A DNA stretch of 64,000 nt from Cystobasidium ongulense (taxonomy: Eukaryota > Basidiomycota > Cystobasidiomycetes > Cystobasidiales > Cystobasidiaceae), in contig BQUP01000002.1 of assembly GCA_022835595.1 (NCBI GenBank), forward strand, positions 62,001 to 126,000. The letters are read 5' to 3'. The position numbers were made by a program, and so were the translations under genes. Below the pieces are notes generated by a model. It did no database searches and was not told the DNA's origin. It saw only the letters and a list, made by a program, of their open reading frames with translations. Positions 47,699 through 61,226 of the stretch are shown one piece after another (positions within the stretch are counted from its first letter, which is position 1; every line of letters begins with the position of its first letter).

Positions 47699-48648
47699 AT
47701 GGGCGTCGAATGGGTTGGTCACCTGTCTTTCCTAGTTGCCTAATCAATCCAGTTGACACACATTGACGCGCTCTTGTTCCCTTACATTCACACGACCCTC
47801 GTCACACAGAAAGCCTTTTCCCCAAAAGAAGACGAGGTCCCTAAAGACGCCATTAGAGGCGGCGTAGAGCCAGATGGAGAACCTCTCTATGTCGCCCGGA
47901 GTCATCTTGAGATCGATGGAAAAGCTGTAAGCCTGAACCAGGTCTTACCAGCCGACCTTGTTTGCCTCTGACTCCCCTTATCGCAGGCTGGTGTCCACCC
48001 TGGCAAGTACGGTGTGTCATATATTCTAGTCGCACTAGCACCCTTGCTTGCTTGATGCTCAGCTTACTTGTCACGTAACTTACAGGTCCTGAAACCACTG
48101 GCAAATGCGTTCTATTCGGCTATGATGGAAAAGAGGCTTGGGCTGGCAAGTACGGTAAGCATCACAACGAAGACATGCTGTCGAAGATTACAATACGTTA
48201 ACTTCCTGCTCTCAGAAATTCTATGCGGTGATCAAAACCTCGTCAAATGGATCGAGGTGAAGGGATGTCTACCTAAAGAATATGTTCACCTCAACCTTGT
48301 AGAAGGAGGCCAGGATGCAGAAGGCACGCCCCTATTTTGTGCTCAGATTGAATTCAAGGGTTCCATCACACCTGGCAAGTGAGTCGCATAGTTCTTTTTA
48401 ACCTCTCCTATGCAAGTGGCACTTCTGTACCTTTCAGCGATTCTGACAACCTGCTTTTGTGGATCAATTACAGAGTTGGGCCTAACATGAATGGCGCAAT
48501 CGCTTCATTTGCTGGATTGGAATGGCCGTGAGTTGCTTATTATATCCTATCGCGCTTGCGCTCACCTTTGATGCTTTTCGTAAATAGTGATAATCAGGTC
48601 TACAACGTTCTAGCGCACGTCAAAGCGAAGGAAGCTTCAGATGTCTGA
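47699..48648 (+). CDS. DM9-repeat (DUF3421) protein, copy 3 of 4
   Basis: Seven exons: 47699-47713, 47810-47926, 47987-48011, 48086-48154, 48216-48378, 48474-48527, 48588-48648; 167 residues. It is ten residues longer than copies 1 and 4 at the C-terminus, ending KAKEASDV. DM9 marks are VPKDAIRGGVEPDGEPLYVAR, HPGKYG, EILCGDQNLVKWIEV, LNLVEGGQDAEG and LFCAQIE. The central motif has WIEV where the siblings have WLDM. Donors include GTTGGT and GTGTGT, weaker than usual. Cytosolic by absence of targeting signals. Confidence 0.88.
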
Positions 48649-49282
48649 AGATGCGAAGGTATATTTCACATTTTGTTATGATCTCCGCTACAGTACATCA
48701 CGTTGTAGGGCTGTAGCAAGTCCATTATGTTTGTCTCGAGAGTCCGAAGATTTGATCTGGAGTATAGCCGAAGGCACTTAGCTTTGACCTTAGTTGCAGA
48801 CAGCGCTGAGATGAGGAGTAGGTCGTACGCTACACGAGGCCTGGGATGGTATGCGAGATAGTACCGTATATGCCGTATATGGTATCAAGTGGTAGGTGAT
48901 CGATTGCATCTTGGGGCATCACGACTTCTGTGGGCTGCTCGAGCCTGAAGCTCTCCAACATGTCTACTCCGAATGCATATCCGACAGTCTGTACATTTGC
49001 AGCACAATTCTACAGCGATGATGGCACTATCTTGAGGCCATGGCTGAGCTTGAGCCTGGAACGACGTCGAACAACGACCGGACTTACGCCTGCTGAGCCT
49101 CTTTTGTGACGTTGGTGGAGGGCCTGTGTACGCAGCCCATCATGATGACAACGGACGTGTTTGATAGGAGTGCGGTGTCCTGTCTGCTCTCTCTTCTCTT
49201 CTCTCCTCTTCCGTTCTCATCCAGCCAGAACAGCACGCAATAACCACACTCAAACAGCATCTACCAGTCTACAACAATCAAC
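48649..49282. other. Spacer between DM9 copies 3 and 4
   Basis: About 630 bases, related in part to the previous spacer. It ends with the shared leader before the ATG of copy 4. Confidence 0.5.
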
Positions 49283-50214
49283 ATGGGCGTCGAATGGGTT
49301 AGCGACTTGCACGCCCTACATTTCTCCCTGCTGGCTACACACTGACGCGACTCCTCCTCCTCACACTTTCCAATCCCTGCAGAGAAGCTTTACTTCGGGC
49401 GCGGAACTACCTCAAGATGCCATTCGAGGCGGTCAAGAACCCGGCGGCGAACCACTTTACGTCGCTCGAGCACACGTTGAGGTCGATGGTCAGGCCGTAA
49501 GTCTGACGCGCGCTTGCCCTCTTCATCCGCCACGCTTTCTCACTTTTGCTACCACCTTAGGTTGGTGTCCATCCCGGCAAGTTTGGTAGGTCATTTCCCT
49601 CCGCTCTCCATCTGGGCTGTTGCCTGATACTAAGCTTGTCTCGACCTTTTCATTACAGGCTCTACCACCGGTCGAGGCGTTCTAGTCGGCTACGCCGGCA
49701 AAGAGAAGTACTTTGGCAAGTACGGTAAGAACAACGAACTCCAAGAGACGCCAATATACAGAACTCAAACTTAGTCTACGTCCACTTTTCTTCTCCCAGA
49801 CCTTCTCTGCGGTGATGTGAACTCCGTCAAATGGCTAGATATGTCAGGCCCACTTCCTGAAGACCATTCCTCTTTGAACCTCGTTGAAGGAGGTCAGGAT
49901 GGCGACGGCAAAACCCTCTATGTCGCTCAGGTTGAAATCAAAGGTGCCGTAGTACCTGGCAAGTGAGTCACATTCCGGCTTACCCCTTCTGCTTCCTTTT
50001 CTCTTAGTATCGGTCCCGAAGGACACTTTCACTCACCGTCCTATTGTATATACCTTAGAACTGGATCTCACATGAACGCCGCTACTGCTGCTTTTGAAGG
50101 AATCGAAATTAAGTGAGCTTATGTCGATGGACTTGGTCTTTCATGTTGAGGGGCTGACGATTCATTGCGGAACTAGTGACAATCAGACCTACAAGGTCTT
50201 GGCTCACGCTTAAA
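49283..50214 (+). CDS. DM9-repeat (DUF3421) protein, copy 4 of 4
   Basis: Seven exons: 49283-49297, 49383-49496, 49561-49585, 49660-49725, 49800-49962, 50059-50112, 50178-50214; 157 residues. It has both DM9 repeats (LPQDAIRGGQEPGGEPLYVAR with HPGKFG, then LYVAQVE with VPGK and AAFEGIE). The bridging motif begins DLLCGDVN instead of EILCGDQN. It ends NQTYKVLAHA. It is the last member of the array and converges on glutathione reductase, leaving 290 bases between the two stops. Confidence 0.88.
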
Positions 50215-50504
50215 GCCAAATGATGGCTTCAATAAGCGATTCTACGGCACACCTGGTGCAATAGTCACATGAACCAAGTTGTAGCCAGTCAGTCGAGAAT
50301 GCGCTGAACATCAAAACATGACTTTGAAATGCAATCAAGCTCCAGATCCCATGACTAGCTTTACAATGTGTGATAAGAGACATTGTTGAAGCATATAAAA
50401 CACTGCATTGCATCTAGTGGCAGTTGATGGCAGTTGCCGACAGTTCCTAAGAAAGTCTATAACATTGCGGATCGGCATTACTTTCAGAACGTTTCATGTT
50501 CTAT

Positions 50505-52670
<2,166 letters not shown>

Positions 52671-55211
52671 CTATTTTGGACTTTTAGGTCCTGGCCCAGT
52701 ATGCGGCTTGCCTGCCACATCGACAGTCGCTGGTTGGAGGGGCTGTCTCGTGTAGTAAGGGACCTTGCCCAGCTCGAACTCGGCGGCCATGATGGCAGAG
52801 AGTGGAGCATTGTAGTCTAGAGCGCACTGCACAAGAGAATCACGGTGAGAAGGAATTTTGCCTTGGGAGTGGAAATGCTACTCACTTCCGACTGCTTGTA
52901 ATTGGACCGTTTGTCTTGGAACGAATCGTCTTTCGCAGGTCCTCCCACCATTCCTCCATACAAGACATGAGCCATCTTTTCAGGAGAATGATCAATGTTG
53001 CCAATGTCGTTACCGCCAGATGCCATTGCTGACTGAAGCATACAGTGCATCAGCATCACATCGTCTCACCAATCTAATAAATAAAACGCACTTGTGGATT
53101 CTTGGGCGACTTCTCTGAGATTCCAACCACATAAGTCATTCCATGAGGGTTGCTGCCAAAGACATAGTCAATTTGCGAGTCGGCCAGTCGTCGAGCTTCC
53201 TTTGCCAGAGGTTCCGTAGGAAACAAACGAGCATATTCCGTCATAACGTATGTAACGCCCATCGCCGTCGGTAGCGAGTTTTCGTCCGAGGATCCAGGAT
53301 AGTAGAGCAGTCCGCCAGGTGTCTTGCCCGCTTTCAACGGTCCCTCTTTCAAGTATGTCTGCAAGGTGCCTTTCCAATCCACACTGCTAGCTACTTTGGC
53401 TTGTTCAACAAGCTGAGCACCGAGGAGGAAGCACAAACCATGCTTGGAATCCCAGTCGACTGGATCTCGAGACTCGTACACTTTGTACTTATTGAAGTAT
53501 AGTTCCGCTCGCTGCATAAAGTAAACATTGCTCGTAGCGCGATAGAGTAGCAGTCCAGCCAAGACCAGCTCGTCCTAATGAAGGAGTGATGTTAGCCTTT
53601 CATCGACCCTGTTGGCTTCAGAGATTGGAGCTTACTGAATAGTCCGAGCTGGCATACCAGTCACTCATAGCTGGCACACTTTTCTGATAGACCAGTCTAG
53701 GTGCTGATTCCGCAAAGTAATACAAACTGATAGCATGTTTTAGTAGTCGCCTGGCATACTCTTGATCTCCAATAACAGCAGAGTAAAAGATAGCTCCAGA
53801 AGCAAAAGCAGCAGCTGCGCCTGCTGCGGCATCTGTTCCAGGGCTGCCTCGGTCAATCGAATAAGAAGGTCGTGGCGTTGGTATAGTCTTGTCTCCTCCC
53901 TAATAATTGGGATGTCTCTCAGCATGTGTGCACAAGCATCGAAGTAGGAACGACATGGACTTACCCAGTAGTTGTTATCAACCTTGCCGTCACCAACACC
54001 TACGTACAGGACGTCCGCAGAGGGATGCGCTTTCATCATCCAGTCAAAGCCCCAGCGCAGTGTCTCGTCCCAGTACCCCATATTGTTGCTCTGGAATACC
54101 TCGAGTCAATTTCCTATGTCTGATTAATGAGGATTGGAGGTATCATACCTTCGTCACACCTTGATAATGATCTGTACCCGCCCACGCAAGTGTGGTCAAA
54201 GCAGCGCTGAGCGGGAAGGTGAATTTGAGATAGTCGGCAGCGTCATAGTATCCACCAGTCAGATCAATCTCATTATCGAATCCATCTTTGAGAGCTGAAT
54301 CATTACGCCATTTGATTTGACGGGGACCAGGTGCCAATAGACCGCTGCCTGTACAAGCCAAAGGGCGTAGAAATTAGTCAGCTGTAGGTTAAATAGGTCC
54401 AGTGCTGTTTCAGCCACCTACGTTGAACCTGGTAAAACCACATGCTCTTCGATATGATATCCGCATAGTCCTCCGACTTGGGATGTTTCGAAGGTTCGTA
54501 GGGTTTCTTTGGCCTGTAAGGCGATGGCTGTCCTTCCCACGTACTAGCAGCAACAAGCGGACCGTCGCGTCTAGTGAGCGGTGAAGCAGAATTTGCCGAA
54601 GGTTGTGGTGATGATATCGAAGGCGAGTCTTCTGATGTGCTACCTTCACCGGAAGAGCCGGGTTCGAGATCAATTTTTCCATCTGTAAAGGTGATCGCTC
54701 CATACTGAGGTGCTCCTGCCATCGGGATCACTTTCAACATGTCCTTCTCCATTTCAGAAATCATGAACTCTACTGCTCCATCGTCAACGTCGCCAGACTC
54801 CATATCCGCTTCGATCATCGCCTTTATATCCCGATTCATTCTACCCCGATGTCGAGGAGGCACTGTACCGTCTGAGTTCTCCATGCTTCCCATACCTCCA
54901 TCGTCCTTTCTTTCTACTGGTTTTGCAGTTTCAAGCTTGACCCTCGGACGTACAATTTGAGGCGGGTCAATTACCGTGACGTTGGTAGCATCCTTAGTAA
55001 CAGCAAGCCGAATCTGACCTTGCCGTTTGATTCGTCGATGATCACGAAGAGAAGGTCTGTCAAGAGCACGTTGTTGCTTGTGGTATGTCTTCGCTAGCGC
55101 TCTAGCCTTGAAGGTATCAACTAGACCGGGCGATAAGGGTCCCGCCACACAAAATTGCCCGCTAATGAGAAAGAGGAGTAGCAGACCTGCTGCTATCGAA
55201 GGTTGAGGCAT
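52671..55211 (-). CDS. Glycoside hydrolase family 9 endoglucanase, secreted
   Basis: Probable secreted cellulase-type enzyme acting on beta-1,4-glucan. Seven exons: 55211-54422, 54348-54149, 54090-53965, 53899-53636, 53574-53092, 53032-52886, 52826-52671; 721 residues. A signal peptide (MPQPSIAAGLLLLFLISG) leads to a polar, acidic region of about 230 residues. The catalytic domain follows. It starts with DYADIISKSMWFYQ and contains DLTGGYYDAADYLKF (catalytic Asp pair), GVGDGKVDNNYW, DAAAGAAAAFA, FGSNPHGMTYVVG and VLYGGMVGGPAKDD, and ends with the ALDYNAPLSAIMAAE box that carries the acid Glu. The long N-terminal extension is unusual for GH9. The start uses the ATG before the signal peptide. 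Confidence 0.9.
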
Positions 55212-55508
55212 GCTCTCCAAGTGACCTGCACAGATGAAATATTATGTGGTTGGTGTCCATCAGCTCGTTTCGGACCGATGACTCTATGGTTCCTGCCGGT
55301 ACTGTTCCTCAAAATCTGCGAACAAGCGTCGCGAGATTGCAATCTGGGCCGCCGCAAAAAATTACGACATCTTCGGGTTCTCTGGATGATAGCAGCAACG
55401 GATTCGAGAAATAAATATGCTACATAGACTCTTTGGGGTCTTTTCGTGCGAATAGTCCGTGTTCGTACAACAATTTGAGCGCTTGGTCGCAAATTTGCAA
55501 GGGTGAAG
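55212..55508. other. Intergenic: GH9 gene promoter and TAF7 3' flank
   Basis: About 300 bases between two minus-strand genes. No motif was recognised. Confidence 0.5.
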
Positions 55509-57616
55509 CTACTCGTCTGGATCATCACCAAAGAGATCGTCCATATCATTCGAAGGCGAATCTACTGAGATATCTTGCATTGATACTTGAATATCGTCGT
55601 CGTTGTGTACCGGTTCAGCCTGGTCTTGGAGGATGCTAACATCGATATCCGGCGCTGCAGATTGAGGACGCGGCGGAGGAGATGGCTGACGATCGACTTG
55701 CATGAGGTCTTCACTGTCTTCGCGAGAAGTTCGACTTGTGCTTGGATGTTCAATGGATACCTTCTTCTTCTCTCCAAAGACGATCGCTGGATCTGCTCTT
55801 GGGGCCGTACTACTGCTCGCCGAAACAGGCTCTTCTGCATCCGTGGCAGATGGAAGAGGAGCTTGAGCAGCCTCTTTTTCAGCTGCGTCTGCTTTCTTAA
55901 TCTCATTTTGGAAGTGCTGAAGCTTATTCTGAGCAGCTACATGTTGAGCTTTCTTCATATCCAATTCTTGTGTAAGCTTCTTCAGGGAATCTTCGAAGCG
56001 CCGCTTGATAATAGGATTTGGAGCGCGTGATACTTCTCCCCTCTTTCGATTGACTGCATTTTCTAGATCCTTCATCTCGTCTGCCATAAGTCTGATACGT
56101 CTCTTCGCCTCTAGAGTCTCGTCGTTATCTTGAACTGTAGCATCACCCAAAACGACATTGTCATCTTCGTCATCGCTGTGAGCTTTACCAAACAGATCGT
56201 CTTCGTCGGAATCCTCGCTACCTTCAGACTCGTCAGACTTGTCGGCATCTTTTGGCTTGCTGCCTGCTGCGGTGGAGGATGGTCCAGCCTGCGATGTAGA
56301 GGCCGCTGCACCAGGCTTGCGAGATGGGTCCCCAATTTCACCTTCAATCATAGCTGCTAGATCGGAGTCGTAACCTTCGGCATCGCTGTCCTCTTCCTCT
56401 TCTCCGTCTTCTCCCTCCTCGTCATCGTCGTCGTCATCATCATCTTCATCGTCCTCATCATCCTCACCCTCACCCGATTCGTTTTGCTCGACACGGAGAT
56501 CCGTAGGTACGGCTGATGGCGCACCTTCCGACGGTCCGGCCACAGGTGTCTCGCCTTCGGCATCTATTTCTGTAATCGATGCTGCAGGGATAGCTTGGTC
56601 ACTCTCCTGAGCTGGTGCATTGGCAGTTGATGTCGAGGCCATAAGAGCAGGATCCAGAGACATGTCAACTCCCGCGAATTCGGCCATGTATTCCGCTTGA
56701 GTTCGTAATTGCTCTCCTTCCTGGATCTCCGACTCATCTACCATCTCGTATTTCACCTCATCCGCATCCTCGTCTTGTTCGATGAGCCTTTCGACTTGTC
56801 TTTCGACAATCTCGATAGCTTGCTTGTTGATTCTGGGTTTGAAGCGTCGCCTTCTGACATTACGCAAGGGAGGTGACAGGCCGTGAGGGTAGATGTAGTC
56901 ATCGATATTGAAGGGTTTGTCGCTTGAAACTGCAGCTTGTTCGGATGCTATCGGGTATTCGACGAGAAGCATCTGTAAAGTCAACGGGCAGCGCGGATAT
57001 GTATCAGCGGCTGATGCTAGACGAATTGTCAGGTTTCACTTCACCGCCTCACCTGGGATATATCTGCAGTCTTGAATACATGTCTATTGTCGTGCGTCTT
57101 CTGGCTCTCTATCAGACATGGCAGATCTACCAGCTTCGCATTGTACATGGTCTGACCAAGATTGAAGACAGCACGCCGCGAGTCCATGAACTTGAACCAG
57201 ACATCCTTTTCATCCATTGGTTCGCGCTTCTTGACCATATCGGAGAACCTTTCTAGCTCCTTCACCTGATCATCGTTCGTCGGAATTGGCATTCGCAGGA
57301 TGAATGCCTCTTCAAAGACCAGCGGCTCTTCTGTATCGCTGTCCAGTTCTCTGTCTCCGAAGCCCTGCCACTGCGGAGGGATATTGGCATCCTTTCCCGA
57401 CACATTTGTGATTGTATAGCCGCCTTTAACGCCTCTCTTGCCTGTGATGTTTGCTCCGCCGGTCTTTACCTTGAGCTTGACCTTTGCTGGCCCAGCGCTG
57501 TGGGATCCACCATGCTCGTCGCGATATGCGCCTCTTCTGCCTTTGCGGCCGCGCTTAGCAGCCGTGCGCTTGGGACGCCTGCCACCGCCGTAGTCGCTGC
57601 TCTCGTCGCTGCTCAT
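55509..57616 (-). CDS. TAF7: TFIID subunit TAF7
   Basis: Subunit of TFIID that binds TAF1. Exons 57616-57053 and 56972-55509 with an 80-nt intron give 675 residues. The TAFII55 N-terminal domain is clear: EEAFILRMP, WFKFMDSRRAVFNLGQTMYNA, LVDLPCLIESQKTHD, KTADISQMLLVEY (joined by splicing) and YIYPHGLSPPLRNVRRRRF. The rest is long for TAF7, with an almost pure Asp/Glu stretch (near 56380-56470), an acidic Ser-rich region, a coiled-coil-like segment around MKDLENAVNRKRG, and an acidic C-terminus ending FGDDPDE. The N-terminus is basic (RRPKRTAAKRGRKGRRG), probably an NLS. Confidence 0.93.
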
Positions 57617-57758
57617 TGCTGCATGAAAGTCGGTTGTTGGCTGTGTCGGTGCAGTCTTGACAGCTTTCAGAGCGTGAAGTCGCGGTGAAGATGGTGGAGT
57701 GGCACTCTGTCTCTTGCCGACACGGTGCAGAAGAATATCTGCTGTCTAACAGGCGACA
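57617..57758. promoter_or_regulatory. Short bidirectional promoter, TAF7 / SCAMP
   Basis: Only 142 bases separate the two divergent start codons, so both promoters must share this interval. No TATA box is obvious. Confidence 0.5.
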
Positions 57759-59025
57759 ATGTCGAGTAAGCTGGCATGACCACACAATGCGTCTGTTCTG
57801 CTAACCCCGTCTATCTGCTCGCCAGACCCATTTGCCGACCAGGCGAGCCTCCACTCTGCCGAGGACAACCCGTTTGCAGACAATCACGACAAGGTGAGAA
57901 GCGCAGATGAGAGATAGAACAAGCATATAGTACTGATATGCTACTGCTATCCCTCTTCCGCACCACTCATCTTCATCCAACCCATCCTGCTGGCTCCCTC
58001 GTCATAACGGCTGTGCCTGTTGCACTCGACTGCTCGCATAAAACAGTATCTCGAGCCCGACTTTGACGCGACGCCAAATGCATCAACAGTCTCACTCCCT
58101 TATCATCAACAGAGCCAGGGTTTCAATGATGGCAGTTCGTCTGGCGGGAAACCTGGACGTAGCATGGCCGACGACACAGCTGCGCGAATGGCGGAAATCC
58201 AACGTCGAGAGCAAGAGCTAGCAGAGCGGGAACGTAATCTTGGACAGCGAGAAGACTTTGTACGTCGTCATGGGCGCAACAATTGGCCTCCGAAACCATA
58301 TTGGCCATTTGCGCCCTTGCTCTACCATGAGATAGACGAGGAGATACCTGCGCCCAGCCGTCAGATAGTCAACACCTTGTACCGACTCTGGCTCGTTCTA
58401 GTCCTCACCATAATCCTCAACTTGGTTGCATGCATCCTCCTTCTAGTCACTGGATCAAGCGATGGTGCCAAAGATCTAGGAGGCTCGATAGTCGACCTCT
58501 TCATTATCCCTTTGGCATTCTTGCTTTGGTACCGGTGAGTTGGCCCAGTAGCCAGTATACATTGCCAATCAAGCCACTAATTCGTTCGCTATTGTAGACC
58601 CGTGTACAATGCCTTCATGAAGGAGCAAGCGTTCTATTACTATCTCTACTTTGTCTTCAACGCCTTCCACATTGCTTTCTCTATATACAGCCTGATAGGC
58701 ATACCTAGCACCGGATCAGCGGGTATCATCAACACCATCGCGTCCTTTGCTCGAGGTAGCATAGTTTCAGGCGTGTTTTGCATACTGGCGACCATCGGTT
58801 GGGGCATTGAAAGTGTGAGTCGGTGCCAATTATGTTGACTCTTGGCGGGTCAGAAACCTGACTGCACATTTTCTTCAATAGGCTGGCTGTCTCTTCATGT
58901 TCCGCTTCGTCTGGAAACATCACAATGACAAGGGTCATACATTCGCCCAAGCCAAATCTGAAGTCTCGACATATGGTCTCAAGGCGTACTTCTCTAGAAG
59001 CAACCACGTGCCATCGAATACCTAA
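57759..59025 (+). CDS. Secretory carrier-associated membrane protein (SCAMP)
   Basis: Post-Golgi and endosomal trafficking protein. Exons 57759-57765, 57826-57893, 58047-58534, 58598-58814 and 58882-59025 give 307 residues. The first coding exon has just seven bases (Met, Ser and one base). Splicing creates the N-terminal NPF motif (MSNPFADQASL); a second NPF follows at DNPFADN. Then come a coiled coil (MAEIQRREQELAERERNLG), the SCAMP signature NNWPPKPYWPFAPLLYHEI and four membrane segments with FMKEQAFYYYLYFVF between them. NPF motifs bind EH-domain proteins. The start depends on a short exon, but the resulting NPF and frame strongly support it. Confidence 0.92.
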
Positions 59026-59270
59026 AGCAAGAGCCAAAGTCATAACGAATCAGATTGTGAGCCACTGTCGGAAAGTCAAGCAAAGACGAGAAGAGAGCAA
59101 GCAGTGCAGGTACATGTCTGCCAAATTTGAGAAAGATAGGTTTCGAAAATCTTTCAGGAAATGTAAATAAAGGACTGTTGTCGTTGCTTTGCAAAAGAAA
59201 ATTAACGACTATCTATTGAAAAATGCTATTTAGGCAGAGTTACTATATACTCGGTGGCGGTTTAACCATA

Positions 59271-60947
59271 TCAGCTGGCCTCCTCTTCAGCAAGCCCTAC
59301 GTTATTATACCTATGAACCCTCGAGCCGCGTCCTCTTATTCTTCTGAAACACCCTTCAGCGACTGTATCTATCCAGTCTCTCCCTTGTGTCTCTACAACT
59401 CTTCCATCAGTCTTCACCTTGTACGATTTTCCATCATCTCTCCACGATACCTTGTTTCCAAGCATGGCAAACAACCATATTGGTAATGCGGACATTTCCC
59501 TGACTAGCCATGCTAGGAGGAATTGTATCCGGAATCCTGACGATCCTGGTCCATCGTGATATGGATTGTGTAGCTGCTGAGCTGGTGAAGCGAGAGTTAT
59601 TGTGCGGTAGAAGGTAACATCCAGACTGTACCACGCTGCCATGTGTATCACGAGGAACAACCACATAGGCATCGAAAAGAAATGTTGGATAGCCAATCCG
59701 CCTATCAAGCCGGAAACTATGCTTTCCGTTAGCGGTTCGAGGAGAGTTGAGACGCTGGTGGGAAAATAGGCATGTTAGCGGCATATCAAGAAACTTCATG
59801 TACGTGCTTCTCTTACAAGACCATGTACTTCCTCACGCGTATCCAGCGAACTCTTCTCCAGAAATACTTTTCCAAACTCATGTTGCCGACGGCATTTGCA
59901 GCGACATCCGGCGCTATAGCGTGTCTCATTCCGATGTCATGCCATATGAACCTTCCAATCATGTTATCCTCTCCCAAATATTCACCAAATGCTGCGATTC
60001 CGTACTTGTCCTGCTCCCTCAGAGTATCCATTGCACCTTGAACTTCCGATTTTCCTTTCGCACGTTGACTGTGCGCTCGAGTCGCACGTTCGAGGTCCGT
60101 CTTTGTGAATAGACACGACTTGCCGCATACGCACGAGTCTATAGCAGGTTCGTTGATGGCTAGGTACATCTTGGCATGCGTTGTAGATAGGAAAGCTTGT
60201 TCAACACGACTACCCAGGTTGGTATCTGGCCATACTGGGAACGGAACATGGTGTACTAGACCTATCGGCTTGCTTGTTGGCGTAGCTGGCTTGAATGCTG
60301 CTATGGCACGTCGAAGTGCTTGTGGCGAGGATTGGACATTTGAGTCTGCTATCCAGAGCATATCGAATTGAGCAGCTCTGTAGGGCTTCACGAGATTGTT
60401 CACCTTGGGATTGACTCCGACTATCTCTTCGCCTGGAAGTATCGTCAGCTTGAATTTACTGTACTGTTTAGACCGGTAGTTCTGGCTTCCTGTAGCACCT
60501 ACCTATGATTATAGACGCATTCACTTGCGGAAATCGCTCCATAAGATCTTTCACGATAGGAATAGCTTGATCGTCCTCTTCGGCAACAGAGCAGATAATC
60601 TCGAGTTTGTGTTGGGGATACTGCTGTAGAAAGCTGGACTCGAGGTTTTCGTACAGATTGCAATCCAAACCCCGAAGAGGCCTGATGATTGTCACGCCTG
60701 GTAGAACCTCATCTGGTTGTTCATTCCCAAAGTCTTTATTGTGCGTTGTGGTTCTAGCATTGCTATAGTTGCGCTTGCTGTGTATACAAGCAATGGATGT
60801 TTGTAATCAGCATCGAGATCCATTCATTCATTCATTCAGCACCTGACAGCAGCCAGCTTACGCGACGTGAAGACCGAGGAAGCACAATCCCCATAGAACA
60901 GCCCACCACCCGAGCCCTAGGGCGGCCAGCCAGGTTGCCAACGCCAT
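59271..60947 (-). CDS. GCS1: Ceramide glucosyltransferase (glucosylceramide synthase, GT21)
   Basis: Transfers glucose from UDP-glucose to ceramide in the Golgi/ER membrane. Exons 60947-60862, 60777-60503, 60432-59817 and 59754-59271 give 486 residues. An N-terminal membrane anchor (WLAALGLGWWAVLWGLCFLG) precedes the GT domain with VTIIRPLRGLDCNLYENL, the D1 motif CSVAEEDD, D2 in MLWIADSNV, D3 in EYLGEDNMIG and the catalytic WRRVRW (the R/QxxRW motif). C-terminal membrane segments follow, including GGLAIQHFFSMPMWLFLV. This enzyme is present in most filamentous and basidiomycete fungi and absent from baker's yeast. It is divergent from GWT1. Confidence 0.94.
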
Positions 60948-61226
60948 CAGATGCCCGCCGAACACATTGAATGTGTGTGTTAAGAGGCAAGCAAAGCTGT
61001 TGTGCGGCTATGTGGATGGTCATCCTGCAATACAAAAGCCAATCGAGAAAGTCGGCAGCGTGTGGATGGTCGTCGGCTGGCTCTTCTTGAACCTGTGCAC
61101 CTCGAGCTCGAGAGATAGAGCGAACGACCTGCATTACCAGACGAGACTGGTCTGCCCTACGATGCCAGCGTCCTAGCTGTTACATCTGTACTCAACCGGT
61201 GATCGGCTGGTTTCGACCACGACAGC

